Assembly (NCBI GenBank): GCA_020845955.1
Contig: JADLEU010000105.1
Span: 1 to 45,888, forward strand
Length of the DNA: 45,888 nt
Origin: Anaerolineales bacterium
GTDB lineage: Bacteria > Chloroflexota > Anaerolineae > Anaerolineales > UBA6663
Direction of reading: 5' to 3'
In this document: positions 16,899 through 24,666 of the stretch, in pieces
How the letters are laid out: every line of letters begins with the position of its first letter
Position numbering within the stretch: the first letter of the stretch is position 1
Notes under the pieces: model-generated
The model's input: the letters and a program-made list of their open reading frames with translations, nothing else
What the model was told of the DNA's origin: nothing
Database searches by the model: none
Translations under genes and position numbers: made by a program

Positions 16899-17915
16899 AT
16901 GGCCAAGGCCGCGCCTGCCCGCCGGGGCATCTTTCACAGCGCTCGCGCCCGCCAGGAGGCGTTGACGGCATACTTGTTTATCGCGCCCTACCTCCTGGTC
17001 ACGCTGGTGTTCACGGTGGGCGTGGTCATCTTTGCCTTCTATATTAGCTTCACATCCTTCGATCTATTCACGACCCCCAGGTGGGTGGCGCTCGATAATT
17101 ACATCAAGGCCCTGTCGCTGCGCGGCGACTTCATCCGCTCGCTGGTCAACGTGCTCTGGTACGTCGTCATCGTCGTGCCAACCCAAACCGCGCTGGCGCT
17201 GGCCCTGGCAACGCTGATCAATGTCAAGGTACGCGGCGCGCAGTTCTTCCGCACGCTGTTCTATGCGCCCAGCGTGACCTCGTCAGTCGTGATCACCATG
17301 ATCTTCTGGTGGTTATATTTGAAGACCGGCTACCTGAATTACTTCCTGACCCAACTGTGGGGCTTGTTCGGCGCCGAATGGACCCAGGTGGAGTGGCTCA
17401 ACAACCCGCGCGGGCTGATCCAACTGGTCGCGCGGGCCATGGGTAGTGACATCCCCTCGAGCTTGTGGTACCTGCGCGGGCCGAGCGTCACCTGGATGGC
17501 GATCATGTTCCAGAACATCTTCACCACCGCGCCCACGTTTATGATCATGTTCTTGGCCGCGCTGCAGGAAATCCCCCCCACCCTGTACGAAGCGGCCTCG
17601 ATTGACGGCGCCAGCAAGTGGCAGCAGTTCTGGAGGGTCACACTGCCGTTGCTGCGCCCGGTGCTGCTGCTGGTGATCGTGCTGGGGACAATCGGCACCT
17701 GGCAGGTCTTCGACCAGGTGAAGATCCTGACGGCCGGCGGGCCGCTCGACACAACGCTGGTGCCGGTGTACCTGATCTATGCTCGGGCGCTGGGCACCGA
17801 TGGACCGCCGCAAATGGGCCTTGCCGCGGCGATGGCCTTCCTGCTGGCCATCATCATCTTCCTCTTCACCTTTCTGCAGCGCCGCTTTATCGAAAGCGGC
17901 ACCGAGCAGTACTAG
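16899..17915 (+). CDS. ABC sugar transporter permease (MalF/UgpA-like)
   Basis: 338 residues with about six membrane helices. It starts at ATG 16899 with GTGGAGGTGTG just upstream. The N-terminal TAYLFIAPYLLVTLVFTVGV and ISFTSFDLF are typical of MalF/UgpA permeases. The cytoplasmic EAA loop that docks the ATPase is YEAASIDGASKWQQFWRVTL, near residues 230-250. It forms the membrane channel with the next gene's product, 12 bases downstream. No ATPase gene is found in the operon; this is common in sugar ABC systems that share one MsmK/UgpC-type ATPase. Confidence 0.92.
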   Translation: MAKAAPARRGIFHSARARQEALTAYLFIAPYLLVTLVFTVGVVIFAFYISFTSFDLFTTPRWVALDNYIKALSLRGDFIRSLVNVLWYVVIVVPTQTALALALATLINVKVRGAQFFRTLFYAPSVTSSVVITMIFWWLYLKTGYLNYFLTQLWGLFGAEWTQVEWLNNPRGLIQLVARAMGSDIPSSLWYLRGPSVTWMAIMFQNIFTTAPTFMIMFLAALQEIPPTLYEAASIDGASKWQQFWRVTLPLLRPVLLLVIVLGTIGTWQVFDQVKILTAGGPLDTTLVPVYLIYARALGTDGPPQMGLAAAMAFLLAIIIFLFTFLQRRFIESGTEQY

Positions 17916-17927
17916 GCAGAGGCTGCC

Positions 17928-19202
17928 ATGGCGACTCTTGCTCGACCTGTGAACCCGTCGCGCGTTATCCTGGCCCCCGCCGCGCCCCTCACCAAGGTGT
18001 TGGGACGCGTGCTCATCTACGGGGTGCTGCTGCTGGTAGGTCTGATCTTGTTTACGCCCTTTATCCTGGCATTCCTGGGCACCTTCAAGACCAACGCCGA
18101 GATCATCGCCTGGCCGCCGAGGTTATTCCCGGCGGAGTGGCGGGTGGCGAATTGGCCGGAACTGCTGAACACCGACGTGGGCGGCCTACCGCGCGCCGAA
18201 GGCGCCACTTCGCTCGGCCTGACAGCGGGCGTCTTTGCGTTCTTTTGGACCTTCCTGTTGGGCGGGCTATCCAGCGAGGCCAAGGGCCAGGGCCTGCCGC
18301 GCAGCATCGGCCTGCCGGCAGCCCTAGCGCTGGTGGTAGGGGTTGGCCTGGCCGGAGCCTGGTACGTGGGATTGCGGTTTGGCGCCAAACCGGTCCTGAG
18401 CTGGAGCACCGGGATCGCCACCGCCCTGTTCGCGCTGATCGGCCTCGGCGTTTTGGCCATGTCGCGGCCCGATTGGGGCCGCGTAGTGGCGGCCATGGCC
18501 GGAGCCATTCTGGTGGGCGCGTTAGTGGCTGTCTTGTTCGAGCAGTTAGCGCTGGCGGCCGGTGGCGGGCGCTTCGTGCGCTGGCTGTTCAACACGGCCT
18601 TGCTGTCGGTCGTGCGAGCCATCACGCAAGTGATCTTCTGCTCGATGGCGGCCTACGCTTTCGCGCGGCTGGCCTTCCCCGGCAAGAACCTGGTCTTCAA
18701 CTTTATGCTGGCCTCTATGATGATCCCCGGCGCGGTGACGCTGGTGCCGACCTACGTCGTCATCGCCAAGATGGAGTGGATCAACCGCGCGCACGCGCTA
18801 ATCTTCCCCAGCATCGTCAACGCGTTCGGCATCTTCATGCTGACGCAGTTCCTTAAAGCCGTGCCGCGCGAGCTAGAAGAGGCCGCCTTTATCGACGGCG
18901 CCTCCTATTTCCAGATCTACAAGGACGTCGTTCTGCCGCTGGCGCGGCCGGCGCTGCTGACTCTCTTCATCCTGCAATTCCAGGGCATGTGGAACGACTT
19001 CCTGGCGCCGCTGTTGTATACCCAGACGCCCGACATGTGGGTCTTGAACGTGGCCCTGAGCCTGTTCCAGCAAAACTACAAGGCCCAGTGGAATCTGACG
19101 CTGGTCGGGGCGATGATTAACGCCATCGTGCCGCTGACGATGTTCTTCTTCTTCAGCCGCTACTACATCGAGGGCGTCAGCTATGCCGGAGTGAAAGGCT
19201 GA
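17928..19202 (+). CDS. ABC sugar transporter permease (MalG/UgpE-like) with a four-helix insertion
   Basis: 424 residues, whereas MalG-type permeases are about 280. The flanks are ordinary: the N-terminal helix VLIYGVLLLVGLILFTPFIL, TFKTNAEI, and after residue 215 RWLFNTALLSVV, AYAFARLAFPGKN, PTYVVIAKM, the EAA loop EAAFIDGASYFQIYKDVVLP, and the C-terminal YYIEGVSYAGVKG. Between NWPELL (76-81) and RWLFN (218-222), where family members have a short loop, about 130 residues are inserted. The insert has four hydrophobic helices (about 97-114, 127-147, 161-178, 186-206); an even number keeps the topology of the rest. Frame and codon use run through it without a break. The extra helices could bind a partner or the lipoprotein, but I know of no function. 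Confidence 0.9.
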   Translation: MATLARPVNPSRVILAPAAPLTKVLGRVLIYGVLLLVGLILFTPFILAFLGTFKTNAEIIAWPPRLFPAEWRVANWPELLNTDVGGLPRAEGATSLGLTAGVFAFFWTFLLGGLSSEAKGQGLPRSIGLPAALALVVGVGLAGAWYVGLRFGAKPVLSWSTGIATALFALIGLGVLAMSRPDWGRVVAAMAGAILVGALVAVLFEQLALAAGGGRFVRWLFNTALLSVVRAITQVIFCSMAAYAFARLAFPGKNLVFNFMLASMMIPGAVTLVPTYVVIAKMEWINRAHALIFPSIVNAFGIFMLTQFLKAVPRELEEAAFIDGASYFQIYKDVVLPLARPALLTLFILQFQGMWNDFLAPLLYTQTPDMWVLNVALSLFQQNYKAQWNLTLVGAMINAIVPLTMFFFFSRYYIEGVSYAGVKG

Positions 19203-19222
19203 GCGCGCACCCCACGACCACC

Positions 19223-19918
19223 GTGCCCGGCTTCCCGCCAGGCGGCATCACGCCTTCAGCCGACGGCGCCGCCAGCGGGCCAGCGCTGCTGGCGATCGCG
19301 ACCGATGCCTACGCCAGCTGCCATGCGCCGATAAGCCAGCGCACCGCCAGCGCGCGAGCCAGTGTCCAGGGCCAGGAAGGCCGGGCGGTGTTCAACCCTG
19401 GCCCGGTACGTGTCCGCCTGGGCATAACCCCGATCAACCCTTTCATCGTAGCGGCCCGCCGCCCACTCGGCGGCGCGCTACTGCCGGACGGACACCCGTT
19501 TGGCCACAACTGGGCCAGCGCCGGCCTGCGCCACTTGCCCCTGACCCAAGCGCTGCCCGGCTACCAAAGGCACCTGTACCCGGCGCCGAGCCAGCCGGCA
19601 GGGGAAGAAGCCATCTTCGAGCGCCGCCTCCAGCCAGCGGCTGGCGCCTATGCCCTGATTGGGCGACCAGTCCCAGCGCCGGCGGCGCCGGCTTATGGCC
19701 CTTTGCCCGGCAATATGGCCATCTACAGCGGCTGTCCGGCGGCGAGTTCCGAGGGCAATCGCTTTACGCTTGCCAGTTTGGCCGGCGCACTTGCGCCGGT
19801 GCAGGTATTTGGCGCCGCCAGTGTGAGCCTAGTGAGCCGACCCCCGGTGACGGCGACATCCCACGGCACAGCGCTGCGCCGCAGCGGCGAAGGCGGCTCG
19901 GCACATCGGGTGGCATGA
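19223..19918 (+). CDS. unrecognised ORF, possibly decayed
   Basis: A 231-codon open frame fills most of the 712-base gap between the permease and DUF624-like genes. Its stop overlaps the next start (ATGATG at 19915). The product is rich in Ala, Pro and Gly and I recognise no domain; phrases such as AVFNPGPVRVRLGITPINPF are protein-like, others are not. There is no convincing ribosome site. Long frames arise easily at this GC content. It may be a degraded carbohydrate-active gene, or non-coding. Confidence 0.25.
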   Translation: MPGFPPGGITPSADGAASGPALLAIATDAYASCHAPISQRTASARASVQGQEGRAVFNPGPVRVRLGITPINPFIVAARRPLGGALLPDGHPFGHNWASAGLRHLPLTQALPGYQRHLYPAPSQPAGEEAIFERRLQPAAGAYALIGRPVPAPAAPAYGPLPGNMAIYSGCPAASSEGNRFTLASLAGALAPVQVFGAASVSLVSRPPVTATSHGTALRRSGEGGSAHRVA

Positions 19919-20559
19919 TGATCAAGGCTGCCGCGGTGCTGGGCCGCGCCTTCCGGCTGTGGTGGGGCGAGTTGTTTCTGCTGACGCTCTTCAACCTGGC
20001 CTGGCTGGCGCTGCAAATCCCCATCGTCAGCGGGCCGCCGGCGACAGCGGCCATGTACGTGGCGGCACGGGCCGTGGCAGCTGGCAAGGTAGTCGGGCCG
20101 CGCGATGCCTGGCGGGCGCTGCGACAGCTTTGGTGGCCAGCCTGGCGCTGGGGCCTGGCCAACCTGATCCTTGCCGTCGTGCTGGCCGGAAACTTCTGGG
20201 CCTATCAGGACTTTACCGGCTGGGGCTGGACCGGGCTGCGTTTGGCTTGGGGCACGATTGGGGTGCTGTGGGTAGCGGCCAATCTATTCTACTGGCCGTT
20301 CTGGCTGGCGCAGCGCGATCGACGCATGATCTTCGCCCTGCGCAATAGTCTGCTCCTGTTCCTTAAAGCACCTGGGTTCGGCGTATCGCTGTTGATCGCG
20401 TGTCTACTGCTGAGTGTGGCCAGTGTGCTCATCACCCTGCCGCTGGCGGTGGCGCTGATGAGTTGGCTGGCACTGGTGGGAGTGCTGGCCGTCGATTCAG
20501 CCCTAGGGCGCGCGCCGCTGGCGCCGGCCGGCGCGGATCCAGACTGGAGATCGAATTGA
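19915..20559 (+). CDS. DUF624 (YesL-like) membrane protein
   Basis: 214 residues with four to five membrane helices. The N-terminal pattern [20 protein letters not shown] followed by [19 protein letters not shown] is the DUF624 signature (FNLLWLLxSLPIVTxxPATAA). Later segments are [36 protein letters not shown] and [23 protein letters not shown]624/YesL genes are commonly found beside family 1 sugar ABC transporters and glycosidases; the molecular role is unknown, perhaps transporter assembly. It lies between the permease genes and the glycoside phosphorylase genes, 1 base before the GH130 start. Start at 19915 or 19918 (two ATGs in a row). Confidence 0.8.
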   Translation: MMIKAAAVLGRAFRLWWGELFLLTLFNLAWLALQIPIVSGPPATAAMYVAARAVAAGKVVGPRDAWRALRQLWWPAWRWGLANLILAVVLAGNFWAYQDFTGWGWTGLRLAWGTIGVLWVAANLFYWPFWLAQRDRRMIFALRNSLLLFLKAPGFGVSLLIACLLLSVASVLITLPLAVALMSWLALVGVLAVDSALGRAPLAPAGADPDWRSN

Positions 20560-20560
20560 T

Positions 20561-21463
20561 ATGATGTTGAGGCGGCATGCGGCCAACCCCATCCTGCTGC
20601 CCGACCCGGCCTCGACCTGGGAAACGTACAACGTCTTCAATCCAGCTGTCATCTACCACGGCGGGTTGTGGCACATGCATTACCGCGCCCAAGGGCTAGA
20701 TTGGATCAGCCGCATCGGCTATGCCGTCAGCGCCGACGGCGTGCACTGGAACCGGCTGCGCGAGCCGGTGCTGGCGCCGGCCGGGGAACGCGAGGCGCGC
20801 GGGATCGAGGACCCGCGCGTGACCGAGATCAATGGTGAGTTCTACATGGCATACACCGCCTATGGACGCAGCGCGGCCGGCGCTTCCGAGATCACACCAA
20901 TGTTCGCCCGCAGCCGCAACCTGATAACGTGGGAACGGCTGAGCCCCCTGGTGACCGGCGAGGACAACAAGGATCATGTGCTCTTCCCGCGCCGCCTCGG
21001 CCGACGCTACGTGGCACTGCACCGGCGCCCGCCGCAGATCTGGGTGGCGGAGAGCGACGACCTGCGCACCTGGCCTCTCGAGCACATGCGGCCGCTGCTT
21101 GGGCCGCGGCCAGACAATGGTTGGGACAGCAAGCGCGTGGGCGGCGCCGGCGTGCCGATCGAAACCAGTGCCGGCTGGCTGATGCTGTATCACGCCTACG
21201 ACCACCAGCACGTCTACCGGCTGGGCGTGGCGCTGCTTGACCGCGACGGTCCTGGCCGCGTGCTGCGCCGGCCGCGAGCGCACATCTTTGAGCCGGAGGA
21301 GTTGTGGGAGGTGCGCGGCGACGTGCCCAACGTCGTCTTCTCGTGCGCTAACCCCGTCTGCCAGGGGCAGGTCCATGTCTATTACGGCGCGGCCGATCAC
21401 GTAATTGGGCTGGCGACCTGCGGGCTGGACGAGCTGCTGGAATTCGCCCTCACGGCGGCGTAA
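20561..21463 (+). CDS. glycoside hydrolase family 130 (mannoside phosphorylase / mannosidase-like)
   Basis: 300 residues, usual length for the five-bladed beta-propeller GH130 family. Seen: [13 protein letters not shown] at the N-terminus, [18 protein letters not shown], the catalytic-site GIEDPRV with Asp84 as the likely proton donor, [37 protein letters not shown] and the C-terminal VFSCAN with [12 protein letters not shown]. Members cut beta-mannosides by phosphorolysis, giving mannose-1-phosphate, or by hydrolysis. The residues that separate phosphorylases from hydrolases (a basic phosphate pocket) cannot be judged without alignment, though Arg and His are present around HRRPPQIW. The cytoplasmic location (no signal peptide) fits breakdown after import. 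It precedes GH65 by 4 bases. Confidence 0.88.
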   Translation: MMLRRHAANPILLPDPASTWETYNVFNPAVIYHGGLWHMHYRAQGLDWISRIGYAVSADGVHWNRLREPVLAPAGEREARGIEDPRVTEINGEFYMAYTAYGRSAAGASEITPMFARSRNLITWERLSPLVTGEDNKDHVLFPRRLGRRYVALHRRPPQIWVAESDDLRTWPLEHMRPLLGPRPDNGWDSKRVGGAGVPIETSAGWLMLYHAYDHQHVYRLGVALLDRDGPGRVLRRPRAHIFEPEELWEVRGDVPNVVFSCANPVCQGQVHVYYGAADHVIGLATCGLDELLEFALTAA

Positions 21464-21467
21464 GGCG

Positions 21468-23705
21468 ATGACGGATAGACAGGCCAACAACGCGATGAAC
21501 GAGTCGCTGTGGACGATCTCTGAGACCAGCCTTGACCCTCAGGGGCAGCACCACGCCGAGACCATCTTTACGATTGGCAACGGATACCTGTGCACGCGCG
21601 GAGCGTTGGAAGAAGGCTATGCCGGCGACCGGCGCGCGACCTTCATCCACGGCGTGTTCGACGCGGCGCCGATTGTGGTCACCGAACTGGCAAATGCTCC
21701 CGACTGGCTGCCGCTGAGCGTGCACGCGGCCGTCGCAGGCGCCGGCGGCGCGCTGGGGCCGTATGAGCGCTTCAGCCAAGACCGCGGCCAGATCGCCGGC
21801 TACCGGCGCACGCTGGACCTACGCCAGGGGGTGTTGACACGTAGGTTGGAGTGGACCGCGCCGACGGGCGGCCGGTTGGCGCTGACGTTTGAGCGCTTCG
21901 CAGCGCTCGACCAGCCGCACATGCTGCTGCTGCGCTGCCGGGTCGTGCCCGACCTCCTGGGCCGGCTGCAGTTCCGCGCCTCCTTGAACGGGTATGCGCA
22001 CAACGATGGGCTGCTGCATTGGCGATACGTGGCACAGGGCTTGGACCCGGCGAGCGGCGCAGCCAGCCTGCACACCCGTACCCGGCACTCGGGCATCGAT
22101 TTGGTGACCGCTATGCGGTTGGTGACGGCAGCCAGCGCCGAGCACAGCCGAGCCTATTGGGATACAGAGAATGCCCCCACCCTGGTGGTGGAGGTAGAGG
22201 CTGTGCCGGGGCAGGAGGTCGTGATCGAAAAGTATGTGGCGGTCTACACCTCCCGCGACGCGCCCGCCGGCCAGTTGTGCGCAGCGGCGCTCGGCGCGGT
22301 GAGCGCTGTTCCAGGCTGGGACGCGGCCGTGGCCGGCAACCGGGCCGCCTGGGAGACAGAGTGGGAGCGCACCGACGTGGAGGTCGAGGGCGACGACGAG
22401 GCGCAGATCGCGCTGCGCTTCAACCTGTTCCAAATGCTGATTGCCGCGCCCCGCCGCGACGACCGCGTGAATATCGGCGCCAAGACGCTGTCTGGGTTTG
22501 GCTATCGCGGGCACTCGTTCTGGGACACCGAGATCTTCATGCTGCCGTTGTTCACATACACGGCGCCGCACATCGCCCGCAACCTGCTCAACTACCGGCA
22601 TCGCCACCTGGCTGGCGCGCGGGCCAAGGCCCAGGCCAACGGCTTTGAGGGGGCGCAGTTCCCCTGGGAAAGCGCCGACACGGGCGAAGAGGTGACCCCA
22701 ACCTGGGTGCCGCACTCTGCCGACCGTGCGCGGCTAGTGCGTATTTGGACCGGCGATATCGAGATCCATATTTCAGCTGACATTGCCTACGCCGCGCACC
22801 AGTACTGGGCCGTAACGGGCGATGACGCCTGGATGGCCGCGAAGGGCGCTGAGCTGATCCTGGACACGGCCCGCTTTTGGGCGACACGGGCCGAATGGAA
22901 CGCCGCGGCCGGGCGCTACGAATACCGCGACGTGATCGGGCCAGACGAATATCACGATCACGTCGACAATAACCTATACACCAATCGCCTGGCCCAGTGG
23001 AACCTGCAGACGGCGCTCGGGGTGCTCGACTGGCTGCGGGGCTATGCGCCGGAACGGGCTGCCGAGCTAAGCAGCCAGCTTGACTTGGGCCCGGAGCGTC
23101 TGGCGCATTGGCGGCATGTGATTGACAAGATCTACCTGCCGGCCGCGCCGGACGGACTGCTAGAGCAATTCGAAGGGTATTTCCAGCGCACCGACGTCGA
23201 CCTGGCCAGCCTGGAGCCGCGCACCAAGTCGGCGCAGGAGCTCTTCGGCATCGAAGGCGTCGCCGACACCCAGATCATCAAGCAGCCAGACGTGCTAATG
23301 CTCTTGTATTTGCTTCGCGACCAGTTCGCGGCGGCCGTGGTGCGGCGCAACTATGAGTACTACACGCCGCGCACCGACCATACCTACGGTTCGTCGCTGG
23401 GGCCGGCCATCCAGGCCATCATGGCCTGCGCGGTAGGACGGCCAGACGAGGCTTACGGGCACTTCATCCGCGCTGCGCGGGCCGATCTGCGCGACGTGCG
23501 CGGCAACGCCGGCGACGGGATCCACGGCGCGTCGGCCGGCGGCACCTGGCAGGCCGCCGTGTTTGGATTCGGCGGGCTGCGGGTGACGCCCAAAGGCTGG
23601 CACACCGAGCCGTGCCTGCCGCAACACTGGCGGCGGCTGCGCTTCCGCTTCTGCCACCGCGGCCAGCCGGTGGTCATTGACCTGGAACACGCGCTTACGC
23701 CATGA
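21468..23705 (+). CDS. glycoside hydrolase family 65 disaccharide phosphorylase
   Basis: 745 residues, full length. The start at 21468 follows the GH130 stop by 4 bases. N-terminal domain: LDPQGQHHAETIFTIGNGYL with TRGALEEG. Catalytic (alpha/alpha)6 barrel: GAKTLSGFGYRGHSFWDTEI, LLNYRHRHLAGARAKA, QFPWESADTGEE, and VIGPDEYHDHVDNNLYTN with Glu494 as the expected general acid. Later IIKQPDVLMLLYLL and HTYGSSLGPAIQAIMA complete the family pattern. GH65 enzymes phosphorolyse alpha-glucosides such as kojibiose, nigerose, trehalose or maltose with inversion, releasing beta-glucose-1-phosphate; which one cannot be told here. The following gene overlaps its stop and encodes the mutase that consumes that product, which fits a phosphorylase rather than a hydrolase. 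Confidence 0.92.
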   Translation: MTDRQANNAMNESLWTISETSLDPQGQHHAETIFTIGNGYLCTRGALEEGYAGDRRATFIHGVFDAAPIVVTELANAPDWLPLSVHAAVAGAGGALGPYERFSQDRGQIAGYRRTLDLRQGVLTRRLEWTAPTGGRLALTFERFAALDQPHMLLLRCRVVPDLLGRLQFRASLNGYAHNDGLLHWRYVAQGLDPASGAASLHTRTRHSGIDLVTAMRLVTAASAEHSRAYWDTENAPTLVVEVEAVPGQEVVIEKYVAVYTSRDAPAGQLCAAALGAVSAVPGWDAAVAGNRAAWETEWERTDVEVEGDDEAQIALRFNLFQMLIAAPRRDDRVNIGAKTLSGFGYRGHSFWDTEIFMLPLFTYTAPHIARNLLNYRHRHLAGARAKAQANGFEGAQFPWESADTGEEVTPTWVPHSADRARLVRIWTGDIEIHISADIAYAAHQYWAVTGDDAWMAAKGAELILDTARFWATRAEWNAAAGRYEYRDVIGPDEYHDHVDNNLYTNRLAQWNLQTALGVLDWLRGYAPERAAELSSQLDLGPERLAHWRHVIDKIYLPAAPDGLLEQFEGYFQRTDVDLASLEPRTKSAQELFGIEGVADTQIIKQPDVLMLLYLLRDQFAAAVVRRNYEYYTPRTDHTYGSSLGPAIQAIMACAVGRPDEAYGHFIRAARADLRDVRGNAGDGIHGASAGGTWQAAVFGFGGLRVTPKGWHTEPCLPQHWRRLRFRFCHRGQPVVIDLEHALTP

Positions 23706-24379
23706 GCCTCGAGCGGGAGCGCATGCCAGTGGGCGGCTTCATCTTCGATCTGGACGGCGTGCTGACCGATACGGCGGAGTTCCACTACCGCGCCTGGCAG
23801 CGACTGGCCGACGAAGAGGGGCTGCCGTTTGACCGCGCCGCCAACGAGCACCTGCGCGGGGTTTCGCGCCGCGCCTCGCTGGAGCTGATCCTGAAGGGAC
23901 GTGTGTATCCCAACGAAAAAATCGAAGCCATGCTGGCGCGCAAGAACAGCTACTATCTGGAAGCCATCCGCGCGATCACCCCGGCCGATGTGCTACCCGG
24001 CGCGCGCGAACTGCTGGCCGAGATCCGGGCCGCCGGTCTGAAAACCGCGCTCGGTTCGGCCAGCCGCAACGCGGGCGAGGTGCTCGACCGGCTGGGCCTG
24101 CGCCCGCTGCTGGACGCCGTGGCAGACGGTAATAGCGTCGAACGCCCCAAACCCGCGCCCGATCTGTTTCTCTTTGCGGCCCGGCTGCTCGATCTGCCGC
24201 CCGCCGCCTGCGTGGTGGTAGAGGACGCGGCCGCCGGCATCGAGGCCGCCCAAGCGGGCGGGCTGCGGACAATTGGTATTGGTCCACCCGAACGCGTCGG
24301 GCGGGCCGAGGCCGTGCTCCCCAGCCTGGAGGGCGTGCACCTGGCGGCTCTGCTGAACGCGCTAGAGCACCGCGCCTAG
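23702..24379 (+). CDS. pgmB: beta-phosphoglucomutase (HAD family)
   Basis: 225 residues. HAD motif I is FIFDLDGVLTDT with the nucleophile Asp and the second Asp two residues on. Then come AEFHYRAWQRLADEEG and the cap with LRGVSRRASLELIL, motif II GSASRN, and motifs III/IV KPAPDLFLFAA and VVEDAAAGIEAAQAGG. The cap, with its RGVSR loop, is characteristic of beta-PGM, which converts beta-glucose-1-phosphate to glucose-6-phosphate. The ATG overlaps the GH65 stop (ATGA), so the two are translationally coupled. It is the last gene of the operon. Confidence 0.92.
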   Translation: MSLERERMPVGGFIFDLDGVLTDTAEFHYRAWQRLADEEGLPFDRAANEHLRGVSRRASLELILKGRVYPNEKIEAMLARKNSYYLEAIRAITPADVLPGARELLAEIRAAGLKTALGSASRNAGEVLDRLGLRPLLDAVADGNSVERPKPAPDLFLFAARLLDLPPAACVVVEDAAAGIEAAQAGGLRTIGIGPPERVGRAEAVLPSLEGVHLAALLNALEHRA

Positions 24380-24666
24380 TCGGCCAGCCGGGCCGGGGAC
24401 GACGAGAAGACCGGGGTGATCTGCGCCGCCAGGCACGGGCCACCCCTGAACACTGGCCAGGCCTCCCAGACTGGGGAGCCGCAGCCACCGGCTCTTGGCG
24501 CGTTGCCCTACGCGTCTGCACCGTGACCAGCCGTTAGCGCGCCGCCTCAAAATGGGCGCCAAGATTCGTGCAAAGTGCCGAGGCCAAGTGGTTGACTTAG
24601 GCGCGCATCCTTGCTAGGCTCTTTGTGCGTTGTGTCACGCACGAACAAGCAGACATCGCTTGGGCC

